Below are positions 38,576 through 48,420 of a stretch of 64,000 nt of DNA, piece by piece. The first letter of the stretch is position 1, and the number at the start of each line of letters is the position of its first letter. The stretch is from an uncultured Bacteroidota bacterium (GTDB lineage Bacteria; Bacteroidota; Bacteroidia; Bacteroidales; P3). The notes beneath the pieces are model-generated. The model had not been told where the DNA came from. It saw only the letters and a list, made by a program, of their open reading frames with translations, and ran no database searches. The position numbers were made by a program, and so were the translations under genes. The stretch lies in NCBI GenBank assembly GCA_902762805.1, contig CACWPQ010000004.1:46977-110976 (forward strand), read 5' to 3'.

Positions 38576-41500
38576 TCACGGGTTCTTCACCGCGCGGATG
38601 ACAAAGCTGTAGCTGCGGGCCTCGCCACAACTAGCGCTGCTGCCGTACTGACTTAAATGATTACTCGTAGAGAAAACATAGTCTATCGCAGCGCTAGCAT
38701 CACCTGAGCAACGACTCGAGGACCAGAAGTAGCCAACACTAGTCGCCCCAGTATAACCATTGTTGTAACCAGTGTAGGGCAAGAAGATGCTATTTCCGTT
38801 GTACCGGCTTGTAAGCCTGCGTCCTCTGACACCGTTCACGGTTACATCCTCGGAGGTGGTGCCGGCTATCAGTTCATCAAATTCAGCCTTGGTCGGGGTG
38901 TGGACCGCGGAGCCATACAGCAGCGTGGCGACATCGTCGACAGCCTCAAGCGTGGTCTTTGCATCCGTCGTGTTGTATTTGGTGAAGGGGGTGCTGGACC
39001 CGTAGCGGTAGTTGGTGTAGTTTCCGTACTGGCTCGAAGTACACGGGGTCAGTTCGCCCCAGCGGTAGTAGTCGCCGTAGCTCTGGACGTTGGCGGCACC
39101 CAGGTTTCTGTCGGCCCACAGCTTGCCGCTGGGCAGGCCCAAGTCGACCCAGGTCAACGCATTCTCCTCGAATTCGGCGGTGTAGGTAGCGTTGGCGACA
39201 ACGCCGACGGTGCGGGGGTTGGAGGTGTTGCCGTCGCTCCACCGCTTGAACACGTAGCCCGTGGCGGGGACGGCGGTGAGCGTGGCGAACGTACCTGCGG
39301 CGTAGCTGCCGCTGCCCGACACGGAGCCTCTGGCGCTTTGGCCGGAGGCCGCCTGGCCGGTTATGGTGTAGTTGCCGCTACCGGTCCTAGCTATCATGAC
39401 ATTGTCGACGGCTGCCGGGGGCTGGGTGCCTTGAGAATTGTCGTTACGCCAGTAGAAGACCACATGGTAGTTACCGTCTGCAGGCACGTTGAATGTCGTG
39501 GTGAAGTTCTGCCAGCTAGTCTGCTGGTTGAGGTAGCTGGGCGTCGTGGTCAAGTTTTGCCAGCCCGAGGGAATAGAACTATAGTAAGGCATTCCGCTCG
39601 GCGTTTGGTCGCCGGGGACAAGGAAGGCCATGAGATAGTCGTAGGTGCTTTCGCCGTATCCCTTCCAGCTGAACGAGATGGTGTGGCTACCGGCAGTGAA
39701 ACTCAAAGTGCGGTAGGCAAATGTGTACGCGCTGCTACTAATTGTGTAGCCGTTGGTGCTGCCGTTGTAATTGGAGATGTACAAGCCCTTCGAGCCACTC
39801 TGCGCAGCGGCGGTGCCTATGTACCATTTGTTGGCATAGGTGCCGTTGTTGAATTTCCAGATAACATCCTCGCCTGCCTCGAAGCCCGTGTAGTAGGGCA
39901 CGGAGGGCACGGCGGCGAAGCTGGCGGTGTAGGTGGCGTTGTCGGTAACGGTAATGTTGCGGGGATTATCCCTGTTGCCATCGCTCCACTGTACAAATTC
40001 GTAGCCGTTGGAGGGAGTGGCCTGGATGCGAACCACACGGCCGGCGGCGTAAGTGCCGCCGCCGGAGACGGACCCCTGCGAGGCGTTGGCGGAGAGCACC
40101 GTGACCTGTTTTGTCTCGCCGGTGACGGGACGGATGGGATAACCTTGGCAACGATTATTGTAATTGAAGTTCATCACTCCAGAAGAGGTGGCATTCATAT
40201 AGACATGGTGGGCATAATATACTGTTGAAGCATGGCGCGTCGAGGACCAGTAACAAGCGCCAGTGCCTACCGAACTGGAGCCAGTCCCCGATTTAGAGCC
40301 AGCATACGGGAGGAAAATCGAGTTGCCATTATGCGTGCTGGTGTACCTCACACCGACGACACCGTTCACGGTATCCATTGCATAGGTGGTGTTGTTCTTC
40401 AGCTCCTGCCACTGTGCATTGGTAGGAATGTAGGCAGCGGTGCCCAAAACCTGGGAGGCGATGTCGTCCTCGGGCAGCAGCGCGGTCAGGCCGTCGGCAG
40501 CATTGTACTTGGTCATCGAGGAAGATCCGTTCTGAGAGAATCTGTAGGTGCTCCAGTCATAGGGAGCATTCTTCGCCTCGAGCTCACCCCAGGCGATGTA
40601 GTCACCGTACTCCTCGGGCGCCGTGGCGCCCAGGTTGGCCTCGGCCCACAGGGTGCCGCTGGGCAGGCCCAGGTCGATATAATTGAGTTCATACTCCTCG
40701 AACTGGGCGGTGTAGGTGGCGTTGCCGGTTACGGTAACGGAGCGGGGGTTGTCGGTGTTGCCGTCGCTCCACTGCTTGAAGCGGTAGCCCAAAGTGGGGA
40801 CAGCGCGGAGGGCTATCCGGGTGTAGGCGCCATAGGTGCCGCCGCCGGTTACGCTGCCCTGCGAGGCATTGGCCGGGACGGCGTTGATGGTGTACTGGGT
40901 GAGACCTGCGCCATCGTTGCGCACGGCGCGCACAGACAGACCATTGCAGCGGTTGGAAACACTTGCACTACGCGTGGTACTACCATTCGTTAAATATTGG
41001 TTAGATGCCTGTTGGTTGTAATTCGTATTGAGCGAGGCTGACCAATAGTAGCCATAGTTGTCGACATAGGAAGGTGAACTGCCGTTATTCAAGCCAGCAA
41101 GGGGCAGGAAGATGCTGTTGCCGTTGGGGCCGGTGATGAGATGACCCCTGACGCCGTTGCGGGTAGTATTGATGGTATATGTGTTGTTGTTGAGTTCCTG
41201 CCAGTCGGCCGATGTGGGTGTGTATGCGCCGGAGCCGAAGTTGACGGTGGCGGCATCGTCGATGGCCTCAAGTACGGTCTTGTTGTCGACCGTGCCGTAG
41301 GTTGCATTGGTAACATACTTGGTCAGGGAGTTGTAAGCAGGGCCATAGGCGTAGTTAGGCCAATCGTAGTTGGTGATCTTGGGTGCCGTCTCGGCCCAGG
41401 CGAAGTAGTCGCCGTAATCCTCGGGGTTGGTGGCGCCGACGTTGACCTCGGCCCAGAGCATGCCGCTGGGCAGGCCCAGGTCGACCCATACGACATGGAA

Positions 41501-44500
41501 TTCCTCGAACTCGGCGGTGAAGGTGGCATTGGCGGTAACGGTTACCGAACGCGGGTTGTTGATTTCACCGTCGTTCCACCGCGCGAATCGGTAGCCGGGG
41601 TTGGGCTGGGCACGGAGGGTGGCCTTGGTGTTCTCGTAGTAGGTGCCGCCGCCTGTAACAGTACCCCTGGCGGACTGGCCGCTGGCCACTGCCACGGTGA
41701 TGTTGTACTGCGGGATGGCCTCGAACTGGGCGGTGTAGGTAGTGTTGCCGGTTACGGTGATGGTGCGGGTCTGGTCGGTGTTGCCGTCGTTCCACTGGAC
41801 GAAACGGTAGCCCGTAGCGGGCTCGGACGTAATCCCGACCTTGGTGCCTTCCAGATAAGAGGCGGTATAAGCACCGCTTGAGGAAATCCAGGCGTCGCCC
41901 GCACCGCTGGGGGTATGCGCCACGGTGATGGTCCAAGTGGGGATGATTTCGAAGATGGCGGTGTAGGTGGTGTTGGCGGTGAGGCGGACGGGGCGCGGGT
42001 TCTCGGTGTTGCCGTCGTTCCAGCGGCGGAAGAGGTAGCCGCTCGCGGGCGTGGCCCTGATGGAGGTCAGCTCGTTCTCGTAGAACTCGCCACTGCCGGT
42101 AACGGTGCCGTAGGAGTTGTTGTTGGCAAGAACGGTAAGGGTGTACTTCGGAATGGCCACGAAGTTGGCGGTGTAGGTGGCATTGCCCGTTACGGTAACG
42201 TGGCGCGGGTTGTACTGGATGCCGTCGCTCCAGCCGGTGAAGCGGGCGCCCTCTTTGGCCGTGGCGCTGATGGGGATGAACTGGTCGGCCTTGTAGCTGC
42301 CGCTGCCCGTGGTGGTGGCCAGATTGCTGGGGCTGGCCACGACAGTGATGGTGTAGGTGGGCGTTACCTCGAACTCGGCCGTATAGGTGGCGTTCTCCTT
42401 CACCGAGATGGTGCGGGGATTAGAGGTGTTGCCGTCGTTCCACTGCCTGAAGCGGTAGCCGGCGTTGGAGACGGCGCGGAGGACGGCATCCTCGTCGAGG
42501 GTGTAGGAGCCGCCGCCGGTAACGGTGCCGTAGGAGGGGTTGTTGGAGTTGACGGTGAGGGTGAAGCTGGCGAGGGTGCCGCTGCCGCCGATGACAACGC
42601 GGGTGTCGCCCTGCACCTTGGCATCGTTGCCGCCGCCATAGACGTTGTTGCGCACGGTGCCGTGGCGGACAAGGACCTTGGTGGCATAGGTTTCGTTGGG
42701 GAGGGCGAGGACAGCGGTGTTACCTTCGCCGCCGCCGAAGACGTTCTGCACAGTGCCGGAGAACATCTCGACCACGGGGGTGTAGTTGTCGGGGGCGTGA
42801 CCATAGGAGGCATCGCGGCCGCCGCCGAAGACGTTGCCGTGGACCACGGGACGGTTGCGGTGCGACCGGTCGCCATCGGCCGCACTGGCGGCCACGGAGT
42901 CGGGCGTGCCGATGTTGACCTTCACCTTGCCCATGGGCTTGCCGGAGGCATCGTTGCAGCCATAGATATTCTTCATCACCTCGCCGCCGAGGAAGTTGAG
43001 CGTGATGTCGCCATAGGTGGAGGCTGCGGCGTTGTTGGGGCCGAAGCCGCCGCCGAACACATTGCCGTCGACCAAGCCGGAGCGTATGTTGAGGACGGTC
43101 TTTTGGGTGGAGTTGTAGCCGTAGCCCTGGTGGGTCGAGGTGTCGATATCAATCTGGTAGAACGTATAGGTTCCACCCGAGCCATGGTTGGGGGTCTGGT
43201 TGAAGGTGCCCAGGAGGGTCTTGGTGGCGGAGCCGGCGTTGGTGGTGCCGTTCATGGAGCCGCCGTAGACGTCGCCATAGATGGTGGGGCCGGCGGTGCC
43301 GGCGGCGCCGATGTTGAGCGTTACGTTGCCGAAGACAGCCGTCTCCTTGCCCAAGCCGCCGCCGCAGACGATGGCGGGTGCCTCGGCGGTGCCGATGGTG
43401 CCACCCTCTATATTAATGATTACATCTTTCTTAATGTAGCCCCAGGTGTTGGAGCCGCCGAAGAGGCCGCGTTTGATGTGGCCGCCGGTCATCAGGATGT
43501 CGACCTCGCGACCCATCTTCATGTTGGCGCCGCCGAAGAGGCGTCCGCCGATGGTGCCGCCCAGGACGCGCATGGTGGCCTTGCCCTTGGCGTTGGAATA
43601 GGCGCCAGTGCCGCGCCAGTTGTCGTCGTCGTCGTCCTCGGTGTTGTTGTAGCCGTAGTTGCCGCCGCCATAGACGTCGCCCTCTACCTCGGCCTGGTCG
43701 GCGATGTAGACGAACGAACTGTCGACGCGGCCCATGCGGTGCATCTTCCAGGCATAGGTGTTCCATTGGTGGTCGATTTCGACCGAGTCGGCCTTGTAGT
43801 AGTTGGGTCTCATACCGCAGCCGGCACCGAAAATCTGGCCGTCGGTGGCGCCGTTGATGCCGCAGAAGGCGGGGTGGAATACGGTGTCGCCGACGGTGGT
43901 GTGGGTGGTGTCGCCGGAGCCCACATGGAGGGTGCCGCCGGCATAGATCCAGGCGTTGCCGAAGTGGACGCCCTCCCACTGGCTGTTCTGGGCGTCAGAT
44001 CCGTTGACGCCGCCGGCAATCCAGGCGCGCACGGTGCCGCCGGTGATGACAAGCTGGCGGCCGCCGCCAGAGGCGGTGTAGGTGTTGCCGCCGCCGAAGA
44101 CGGAGCCGGTGATGTGGCCGCCCGTCATGCGCAGGGTGCTCACGTCGTTGGGGGAGTAAGAGCCGTCATTGTAGGGACCCCAGGAGGTAGCAGTAGCGGA
44201 GGTCTTCTTCCAGCGGGTGAGGTCGTTGGTACGGTCCCAGGCGCCGAGCGAGACGGAGGAGTTGATGAAGCCGCCCTCGATGCGCATGCGGCGCTTGCCG
44301 CGGTGGTTGTTGTTGTTGGAGGCCACGTTGTAGATGGAGTGCGGCAACCATTGGCCGCGCTCGATACCGTCCACAATCACTCTGGGGCGGGGCGCATTGG
44401 ACTGGCCCGTGGCGCCGTCGGCATGACCCATCTGACGGTCGATGCTCTCCTGGCCGACAAAGCCGCTCTTGATAATTACATCGCTGTAGACGCTGTCCTT

Positions 44501-47500
44501 GTGTTGGCTGTTCATCTGCATGTTGAAGGAGGAGACGCGGAAGGGGCGGTAAATCTTGGTCTTGGCGTTCTTGTAGACCTCGTGGTAGAGCATCGAGTCG
44601 AGGGTCTCATAGGGCTCGCCCCTGGGATTTAAACGCGAGGCATAGTCGGTACCCAGGTTGCGCACCTGCTGCGCCTCGTCGGCGCGGTCGAAGTCGCATC
44701 CCATGATGAAGCGGGACCTGTAGTTGTTGCCGTTCAGGCGGTTGGGGGGAGTTCCATACTCACCGGTAGTGGAGCCGCTCGGACTGCTGCCCAAAGATTT
44801 TCCCTCCTGGTCCTGATAGGCGTAGTTCCAGCCCCAGATGGTCATCACACAGCCCACATAGCCGCTCTCGAGGCGGATGGTGTACTGGTAGTTGTTGGTT
44901 GTGCTCCAAGTCGAGGGCGTATGGAATTTACGTCCGAGAATCATCTTCTGACCGTCGACGTTGAGCGCCTCGTTGTCGTTGTTGCGTGCGGCGCTATAGG
45001 AGATAACCGCGTCTCGGCCTGTGGAGTTGCTGACGTCGGGACCCACACCCATGATGTAGTTGAAGGTACCCTTGTTGTCGTCGAACATGGGCTCGATGCC
45101 GCGGCCGAAGGTGAGGTCGTTGCCGCCGGCGCTGATGGTGCCCCACCAGGCGGAGTGGCTGCCGTCGAGGTGGAAGCCCTTCTTGTCATTATGTCCCTCG
45201 CCACGCAGGCGGCTGAAGGCCACGTACTCGAACCGCACATCGGCGCGGGGCTGGATCAGTCGGTTGTAGTACCGATCCAGTTTGTTCTCGGGGGTGAGCT
45301 CGATATAGGCCCTCGGGCGGGTGCAGCGCTCGGTGGTCTGGGAGGTCTTTTGGGGGCCGTAGGCCGGCGTTACGCCGTCGATAGTGCCGTTGGGGAACAC
45401 CGAGGTAACGGTAACGGCGCGGGGGTATGCCTCAATCTGGATGACGCTGTCGGCATCGCTGGTGGAGCCGTAGGTGCTGCCCGCCAGGATGTTGCGGCCG
45501 TGGATGACAAGGAAGTTGCGCTCGGTGCCCACCGAGTCGGCGCCATAGGCGGCGCTGGGGGTGCGGCCTATGGTAGCGCCGGCACGCACGGCGGCAGGGG
45601 CCCACATGGCGGTGAAGTCAACCTCGATACCGACGGCGGTGCACTCGAAGTAGAGTTTCTGGTCGGCCGGCACCAGGTCGCCCACGGCCAAGGCGGTGCC
45701 GCCGGTGGGTGAGGTGTAGACCGAGCCGCCGCTGATGCGGTCGAGACGCCACTTGTAGAAGCCGCGGAAGCAGGGGGCTCCGTTGCTGCTGGTGAGGGTG
45801 GCCCAGTCATAGTTCTCCGGGTTGACGGCCGGACGGCGCGAGAAGGGGTTGAAGATGGTCTGGTACTCGACACGGCCGGTGGCCACAGTGGCGGCGGTCT
45901 TGCCGTCCACGCGCTCCAGGGTCTTGTAGTACTCGAAGGTGTGGTACTGGCGCTCCTCATTCGAGATACCCACACTCACGTCGTCGGTGGTGCTGTTGAG
46001 GGTGAACTCGGTGGCGGGCTGTACGGGGACGTATCCGCTCGCGTTGCCCAGGTCGGAGTTGAAGGTCAGGTTGCCAGAGACGTTGTTGGTGCCGTAGCCG
46101 CGGTAGGTGATTTTCGCATCCACGGGGTCCAGCGTGCGCAGGGGCTTGTCGACCGCGGTGGTGTAGATGGCCCAGTCGTGGGGCTCGAGGTCGTTGAGCA
46201 CCACCTTGCCCTCGGCCGGATAGAGGCCGGTGGCCTCGACGGAGTTGAAGTTGAAGTCGGGCATGTACACAAACAGCGTATTGCTCCAGTCGCTGTTGTC
46301 GCTTCCGCAGACGGCACGCGCGCGAACATAATAATATTCACCCATCGTCAGGCCGGTGAAGGTGGCGGTGGTGGCGGTGGCGGTGGTGGTCTGGAGGCCG
46401 GAGGAGAAGGCAGCGTCGGAGGCGAGCTGCACCTCGTACTGGCTGGCAGAGCCCTGCCAGGAGAGGTGGAGGGTTCCATCGTCGATGCCGGCGACAGTGA
46501 GGGAGGCCGGTACCGGGCAGATGGTCTGGAAGTCCACCGAGGTCCAGTCGGAATAGACGCCGGCAGCGCACACGGCACGCACCGTGGCGGTATAGGAGGT
46601 GTTGGCGGAGAGGCCGGTGAAGGTATACGTGGGCGCGTAGACCGTGGCAGGGGCGCCGCCATCGAGGGCTACCTGCCACTGGGTAACCCCGGCGGGGTTG
46701 CCCCACGAGAGGGTGGCCGAAGCGTAGTCGGGCGTGGCCGCAAGGGCGGACACGGGGACACAGGTGGCGGTGGTGAAGGTATGCGTGACGGGGTCGGAGA
46801 CGAGGCCGCCGTAGCAGACAGCGACCACGCTGGCCGTGTAGGTAGTGTTGGGAGCGAGGCCGGTGAAGGTGTAGGAGGGATTGTAGGCGGTTACAGGGGT
46901 GCCGCCATCAAGCGAGACCCGCCACTGGGTGGCAAGGCCGGCCTCGGTCCACGTGAGGGTGGCCGAGGTGTAGTCGGTAGTGGAAGTAACATCTGTCACG
47001 GAGTAGCAGCCGACGGTGCTGAAGGTAACCGAGGCGGGGGCGGAGGTGTCGCCTGCGCCGCAAATGGAGCGCACGGTGGCGGTGTACGAGGTGTTGGGGG
47101 TGAGGCCGGTGAAGGTGTGGTAGGGGTTGGAAACGATAAAAGGGGAGCCTCCGTTGAGGGAGACCTGCCACTGGGTGGCCTCATTATTTTCGGTCCACGA
47201 GAGGTTGGCCGTGGTGTAGTCGGTAGTGGCTGCGAGGTTGGTAACCAGCTTGCAGCTCGCAGCGATAGTTACTTCCACGTTGTCGATACAACTGTAGCGA
47301 AGGCTTCCTCCAGGAACATCAACCCTGATGGCAATGCGCGTGGCGCTAGAGGGGGCACCCGTGAGTTCATATTCAATCCAAGTACCTGATTGCATAGCAT
47401 TTGAAGCATCAAACCGCTGGAGGCTATGGAATGTACCATCGACATCAGAGTAACTACTGTTACAGGTGTAATCGGTTCCTGTAACATAACCGACATGTAC

Positions 47501-47947
47501 CATCAACTCAGAAGCCACGTTGGTGCTGGTTTGTATCCAGAACTTAATCTTAAGACTGCTTACAGGACTGTCGAAGGTCGGCAACAACACATATCCAGGG
47601 GATTTATTGGTGCTGTGTCCACTACGACCTGCGACACTGAGGCTCTTGCCCGAATAGGAATAGAAGCCCGTACCCCCATTAGACACGTGGGGAGCATAGT
47701 TACCATAGCCAGTTGCGGCAGAAGGGTAGTTATAATATGTGCGCCAACCCGCGATGTACAGACTTGCGTTAGAACCCAATTTAGTGTTATTCGAAGAACT
47801 AGCGGTAGGGTTTGCTACCGGCGTTTCGGAATCAAAATCCATGGTGTACGGCACAGTCTGCTGCGCCCCGGCCTGCGGGGCAAAAAGCAGGACAAATGCT
47901 GCCGACAAAGCAGCCCTAAATAAAAATTTCATAGGTTTTCTAAACAT
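38576..47947 (-). CDS. Giant mosaic surface protein: FN3, FGGG-repeat, InlB and FISUMP domains
   Basis: A 3123-residue exported protein. Signal peptide (about 1-30), a jelly-roll/anchor-like domain, four fibronectin-III domains (about 231-560), a long beta-rich middle with many NVFGGG/VYGGG motifs (about 1280-1785) suggesting a beta-helix or roll, five tandem InlB B-repeats (about 1796-2149), then an alternation of three FISUMP-type domains (each with VDLGLPSGxLWAExNLGA and NSIFLPxAG), three more InlB repeats and a choice-of-anchor domain. The protein ends in a FISUMP domain (FVIRAVKNP); no T9SS sorting domain is seen. Start 47947 is preferred because AGGAG lies 8 nt upstream; 47953 is the alternative. 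Function unknown, probably adhesion or display. Confidence 0.88.
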   Translation of the reverse strand: MFRKPMKFLFRAALSAAFVLLFAPQAGAQQTVPYTMDFDSETPVANPTASSSNNTKLGSNASLYIAGWRTYYNYPSAATGYGNYAPHVSNGGTGFYSYSGKSLSVAGRSGHSTNKSPGYVLLPTFDSPVSSLKIKFWIQTSTNVASELMVHVGYVTGTDYTCNSSYSDVDGTFHSLQRFDASNAMQSGTWIEYELTGAPSSATRIAIRVDVPGGSLRYSCIDNVEVTIAASCKLVTNLAATTDYTTANLSWTENNEATQWQVSLNGGSPFIVSNPYHTFTGLTPNTSYTATVRSICGAGDTSAPASVTFSTVGCYSVTDVTSTTDYTSATLTWTEAGLATQWRVSLDGGTPVTAYNPSYTFTGLAPNTTYTASVVAVCYGGLVSDPVTHTFTTATCVPVSALAATPDYASATLSWGNPAGVTQWQVALDGGAPATVYAPTYTFTGLSANTSYTATVRAVCAAGVYSDWTSVDFQTICPVPASLTVAGIDDGTLHLSWQGSASQYEVQLASDAAFSSGLQTTTATATTATFTGLTMGEYYYVRARAVCGSDNSDWSNTLFVYMPDFNFNSVEATGLYPAEGKVVLNDLEPHDWAIYTTAVDKPLRTLDPVDAKITYRGYGTNNVSGNLTFNSDLGNASGYVPVQPATEFTLNSTTDDVSVGISNEERQYHTFEYYKTLERVDGKTAATVATGRVEYQTIFNPFSRRPAVNPENYDWATLTSSNGAPCFRGFYKWRLDRISGGSVYTSPTGGTALAVGDLVPADQKLYFECTAVGIEVDFTAMWAPAAVRAGATIGRTPSAAYGADSVGTERNFLVIHGRNILAGSTYGSTSDADSVIQIEAYPRAVTVTSVFPNGTIDGVTPAYGPQKTSQTTERCTRPRAYIELTPENKLDRYYNRLIQPRADVRFEYVAFSRLRGEGHNDKKGFHLDGSHSAWWGTISAGGNDLTFGRGIEPMFDDNKGTFNYIMGVGPDVSNSTGRDAVISYSAARNNDNEALNVDGQKMILGRKFHTPSTWSTTNNYQYTIRLESGYVGCVMTIWGWNYAYQDQEGKSLGSSPSGSTTGEYGTPPNRLNGNNYRSRFIMGCDFDRADEAQQVRNLGTDYASRLNPRGEPYETLDSMLYHEVYKNAKTKIYRPFRVSSFNMQMNSQHKDSVYSDVIIKSGFVGQESIDRQMGHADGATGQSNAPRPRVIVDGIERGQWLPHSIYNVASNNNNHRGKRRMRIEGGFINSSVSLGAWDRTNDLTRWKKTSATATSWGPYNDGSYSPNDVSTLRMTGGHITGSVFGGGNTYTASGGGRQLVITGGTVRAWIAGGVNGSDAQNSQWEGVHFGNAWIYAGGTLHVGSGDTTHTTVGDTVFHPAFCGINGATDGQIFGAGCGMRPNYYKADSVEIDHQWNTYAWKMHRMGRVDSSFVYIADQAEVEGDVYGGGNYGYNNTEDDDDDNWRGTGAYSNAKGKATMRVLGGTIGGRLFGGANMKMGREVDILMTGGHIKRGLFGGSNTWGYIKKDVIINIEGGTIGTAEAPAIVCGGGLGKETAVFGNVTLNIGAAGTAGPTIYGDVYGGSMNGTTNAGSATKTLLGTFNQTPNHGSGGTYTFYQIDIDTSTHQGYGYNSTQKTVLNIRSGLVDGNVFGGGFGPNNAAASTYGDITLNFLGGEVMKNIYGCNDASGKPMGKVKVNIGTPDSVAASAADGDRSHRNRPVVHGNVFGGGRDASYGHAPDNYTPVVEMFSGTVQNVFGGGEGNTAVLALPNETYATKVLVRHGTVRNNVYGGGNDAKVQGDTRVVIGGSGTLASFTLTVNSNNPSYGTVTGGGSYTLDEDAVLRAVSNAGYRFRQWNDGNTSNPRTISVKENATYTAEFEVTPTYTITVVASPSNLATTTGSGSYKADQFIPISATAKEGARFTGWSDGIQYNPRHVTVTGNATYTANFVAIPKYTLTVLANNNSYGTVTGSGEFYENELTSIRATPASGYLFRRWNDGNTENPRPVRLTANTTYTAIFEIIPTWTITVAHTPSGAGDAWISSSGAYTASYLEGTKVGITSEPATGYRFVQWNDGNTDQTRTITVTGNTTYTAQFEAIPQYNITVAVASGQSARGTVTGGGTYYENTKATLRAQPNPGYRFARWNDGEINNPRSVTVTANATFTAEFEEFHVVWVDLGLPSGMLWAEVNVGATNPEDYGDYFAWAETAPKITNYDWPNYAYGPAYNSLTKYVTNATYGTVDNKTVLEAIDDAATVNFGSGAYTPTSADWQELNNNTYTINTTRNGVRGHLITGPNGNSIFLPLAGLNNGSSPSYVDNYGYYWSASLNTNYNQQASNQYLTNGSTTRSASVSNRCNGLSVRAVRNDGAGLTQYTINAVPANASQGSVTGGGTYGAYTRIALRAVPTLGYRFKQWSDGNTDNPRSVTVTGNATYTAQFEEYELNYIDLGLPSGTLWAEANLGATAPEEYGDYIAWGELEAKNAPYDWSTYRFSQNGSSSMTKYNAADGLTALLPEDDIASQVLGTAAYIPTNAQWQELKNNTTYAMDTVNGVVGVRYTSTHNGNSIFLPYAGSKSGTGSSSVGTGACYWSSTRHASTVYYAHHVYMNATSSGVMNFNYNNRCQGYPIRPVTGETKQVTVLSANASQGSVSGGGTYAAGRVVRIQATPSNGYEFVQWSDGNRDNPRNITVTDNATYTASFAAVPSVPYYTGFEAGEDVIWKFNNGTYANKWYIGTAAAQSGSKGLYISNYNGSTNGYTISSSAYTFAYRTLSFTAGSHTISFSWKGYGESTYDYLMAFLVPGDQTPSGMPYYSSIPSGWQNLTTTPSYLNQQTSWQNFTTTFNVPADGNYHVVFYWRNDNSQGTQPPAAVDNVMIARTGSGNYTITGQAASGQSARGSVSGSGSYAAGTFATLTAVPATGYVFKRWSDGNTSNPRTVGVVANATYTAEFEENALTWVDLGLPSGKLWADRNLGAANVQSYGDYYRWGELTPCTSSQYGNYTNYRYGSSTPFTKYNTTDAKTTLEAVDDVATLLYGSAVHTPTKAEFDELIAGTTSEDVTVNGVRGRRLTSRYNGNSIFLPYTGYNNGYTGATSVGYFWSSSRCSGDASAAIDYVFSTSNHLSQYGSSASCGEARSYSFVIRAVKNP

Positions 47948-48013
47948 TCTCATGTCTCCTATAATATTGATTTTTTGTATATTATATTTATTTTCGCAAT
48001 AATATTTATCATA

Positions 48014-48043
48014 CAAATATACAAATATTACGCAATATGCAAA
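48014..48043 (-). promoter_or_regulatory. Giant-gene promoter (TTTG-N18-TATATTTG)
   Basis: On the minus strand TTTG (48040-48043) and TATATTTG (48014-48021) are separated by 18 bp, 67 bp upstream of the start. The surrounding 100 bp is very AT-rich. Confidence 0.7.
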
Positions 48044-48053
48044 TATTATTTTT

Positions 48054-48367
48054 AAGCCCCTCTTAGGTTCAACAAAAACATTAACATATTTCCTCTAAAA
48101 ATACATCGAATAAAATCAAACAGTTTCTAATGACAAATTCATGGCGGCACCACTCCCCCACCACCCCCTTGGAGAGGACGAAGAGTGGCAAAACCTATAA
48201 CCTGCAGGACGCTGTTTTCCAACCACTTGCAGACCTGCAAAAACAGCCCCCTCCGGCACTTTTTTTGCAAAAAATCAGCACCTATTTTACATCACTGTAT
48301 TTCAACCCATTGCACTTATTTTTCGGGCTTTGGGACAAAAAACTTTCCCCATGTCATTTTTTTTTGC
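48054..48367. other. Non-coding gap between divergent genes
   Basis: The roughly 310 bp between the two promoters hold the second copy of the 59-bp element (48181-48239). An 89-codon frame at 48130 has no recognisable features and is probably not a gene. Nothing else is seen. Confidence 0.6.
48181..48239 (-). repeat. 59-bp dispersed element, copy 2
   Basis: Reverse complement of the element at 11302-11360, with the same perfect core (GCAAAACCTATAACCTGC on the plus strand). Also contains CTGCAGG and TTGCAGACCTGCAA short palindromes. Confidence 0.7.
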
Positions 48368-48375
48368 TAATTTTG
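48368..48375 (+). promoter_or_regulatory. iorAB promoter -7 box (TAATTTTG)
   Basis: TAnnTTTG match 45 bp before the iorA ATG, followed by an AT-rich leader. Confidence 0.65.
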
Positions 48376-48420
48376 CATCCTCAAATATTCGTTAATTAAT
48401 ATTAATCAAAACATACCATC

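Noticed and set aside
41915..44632. 905-codon plus-strand frame opposite the giant surface protein
   Set aside because: Gly/Val/Ala-rich antisense shadow of a repetitive gene, without recognisable domains.
48130..48399. 89-codon plus-strand frame in the gap before iorA
   Set aside because: No signal peptide, family or conserved pattern; it overlaps the 59-bp repeat and the iorA promoter.
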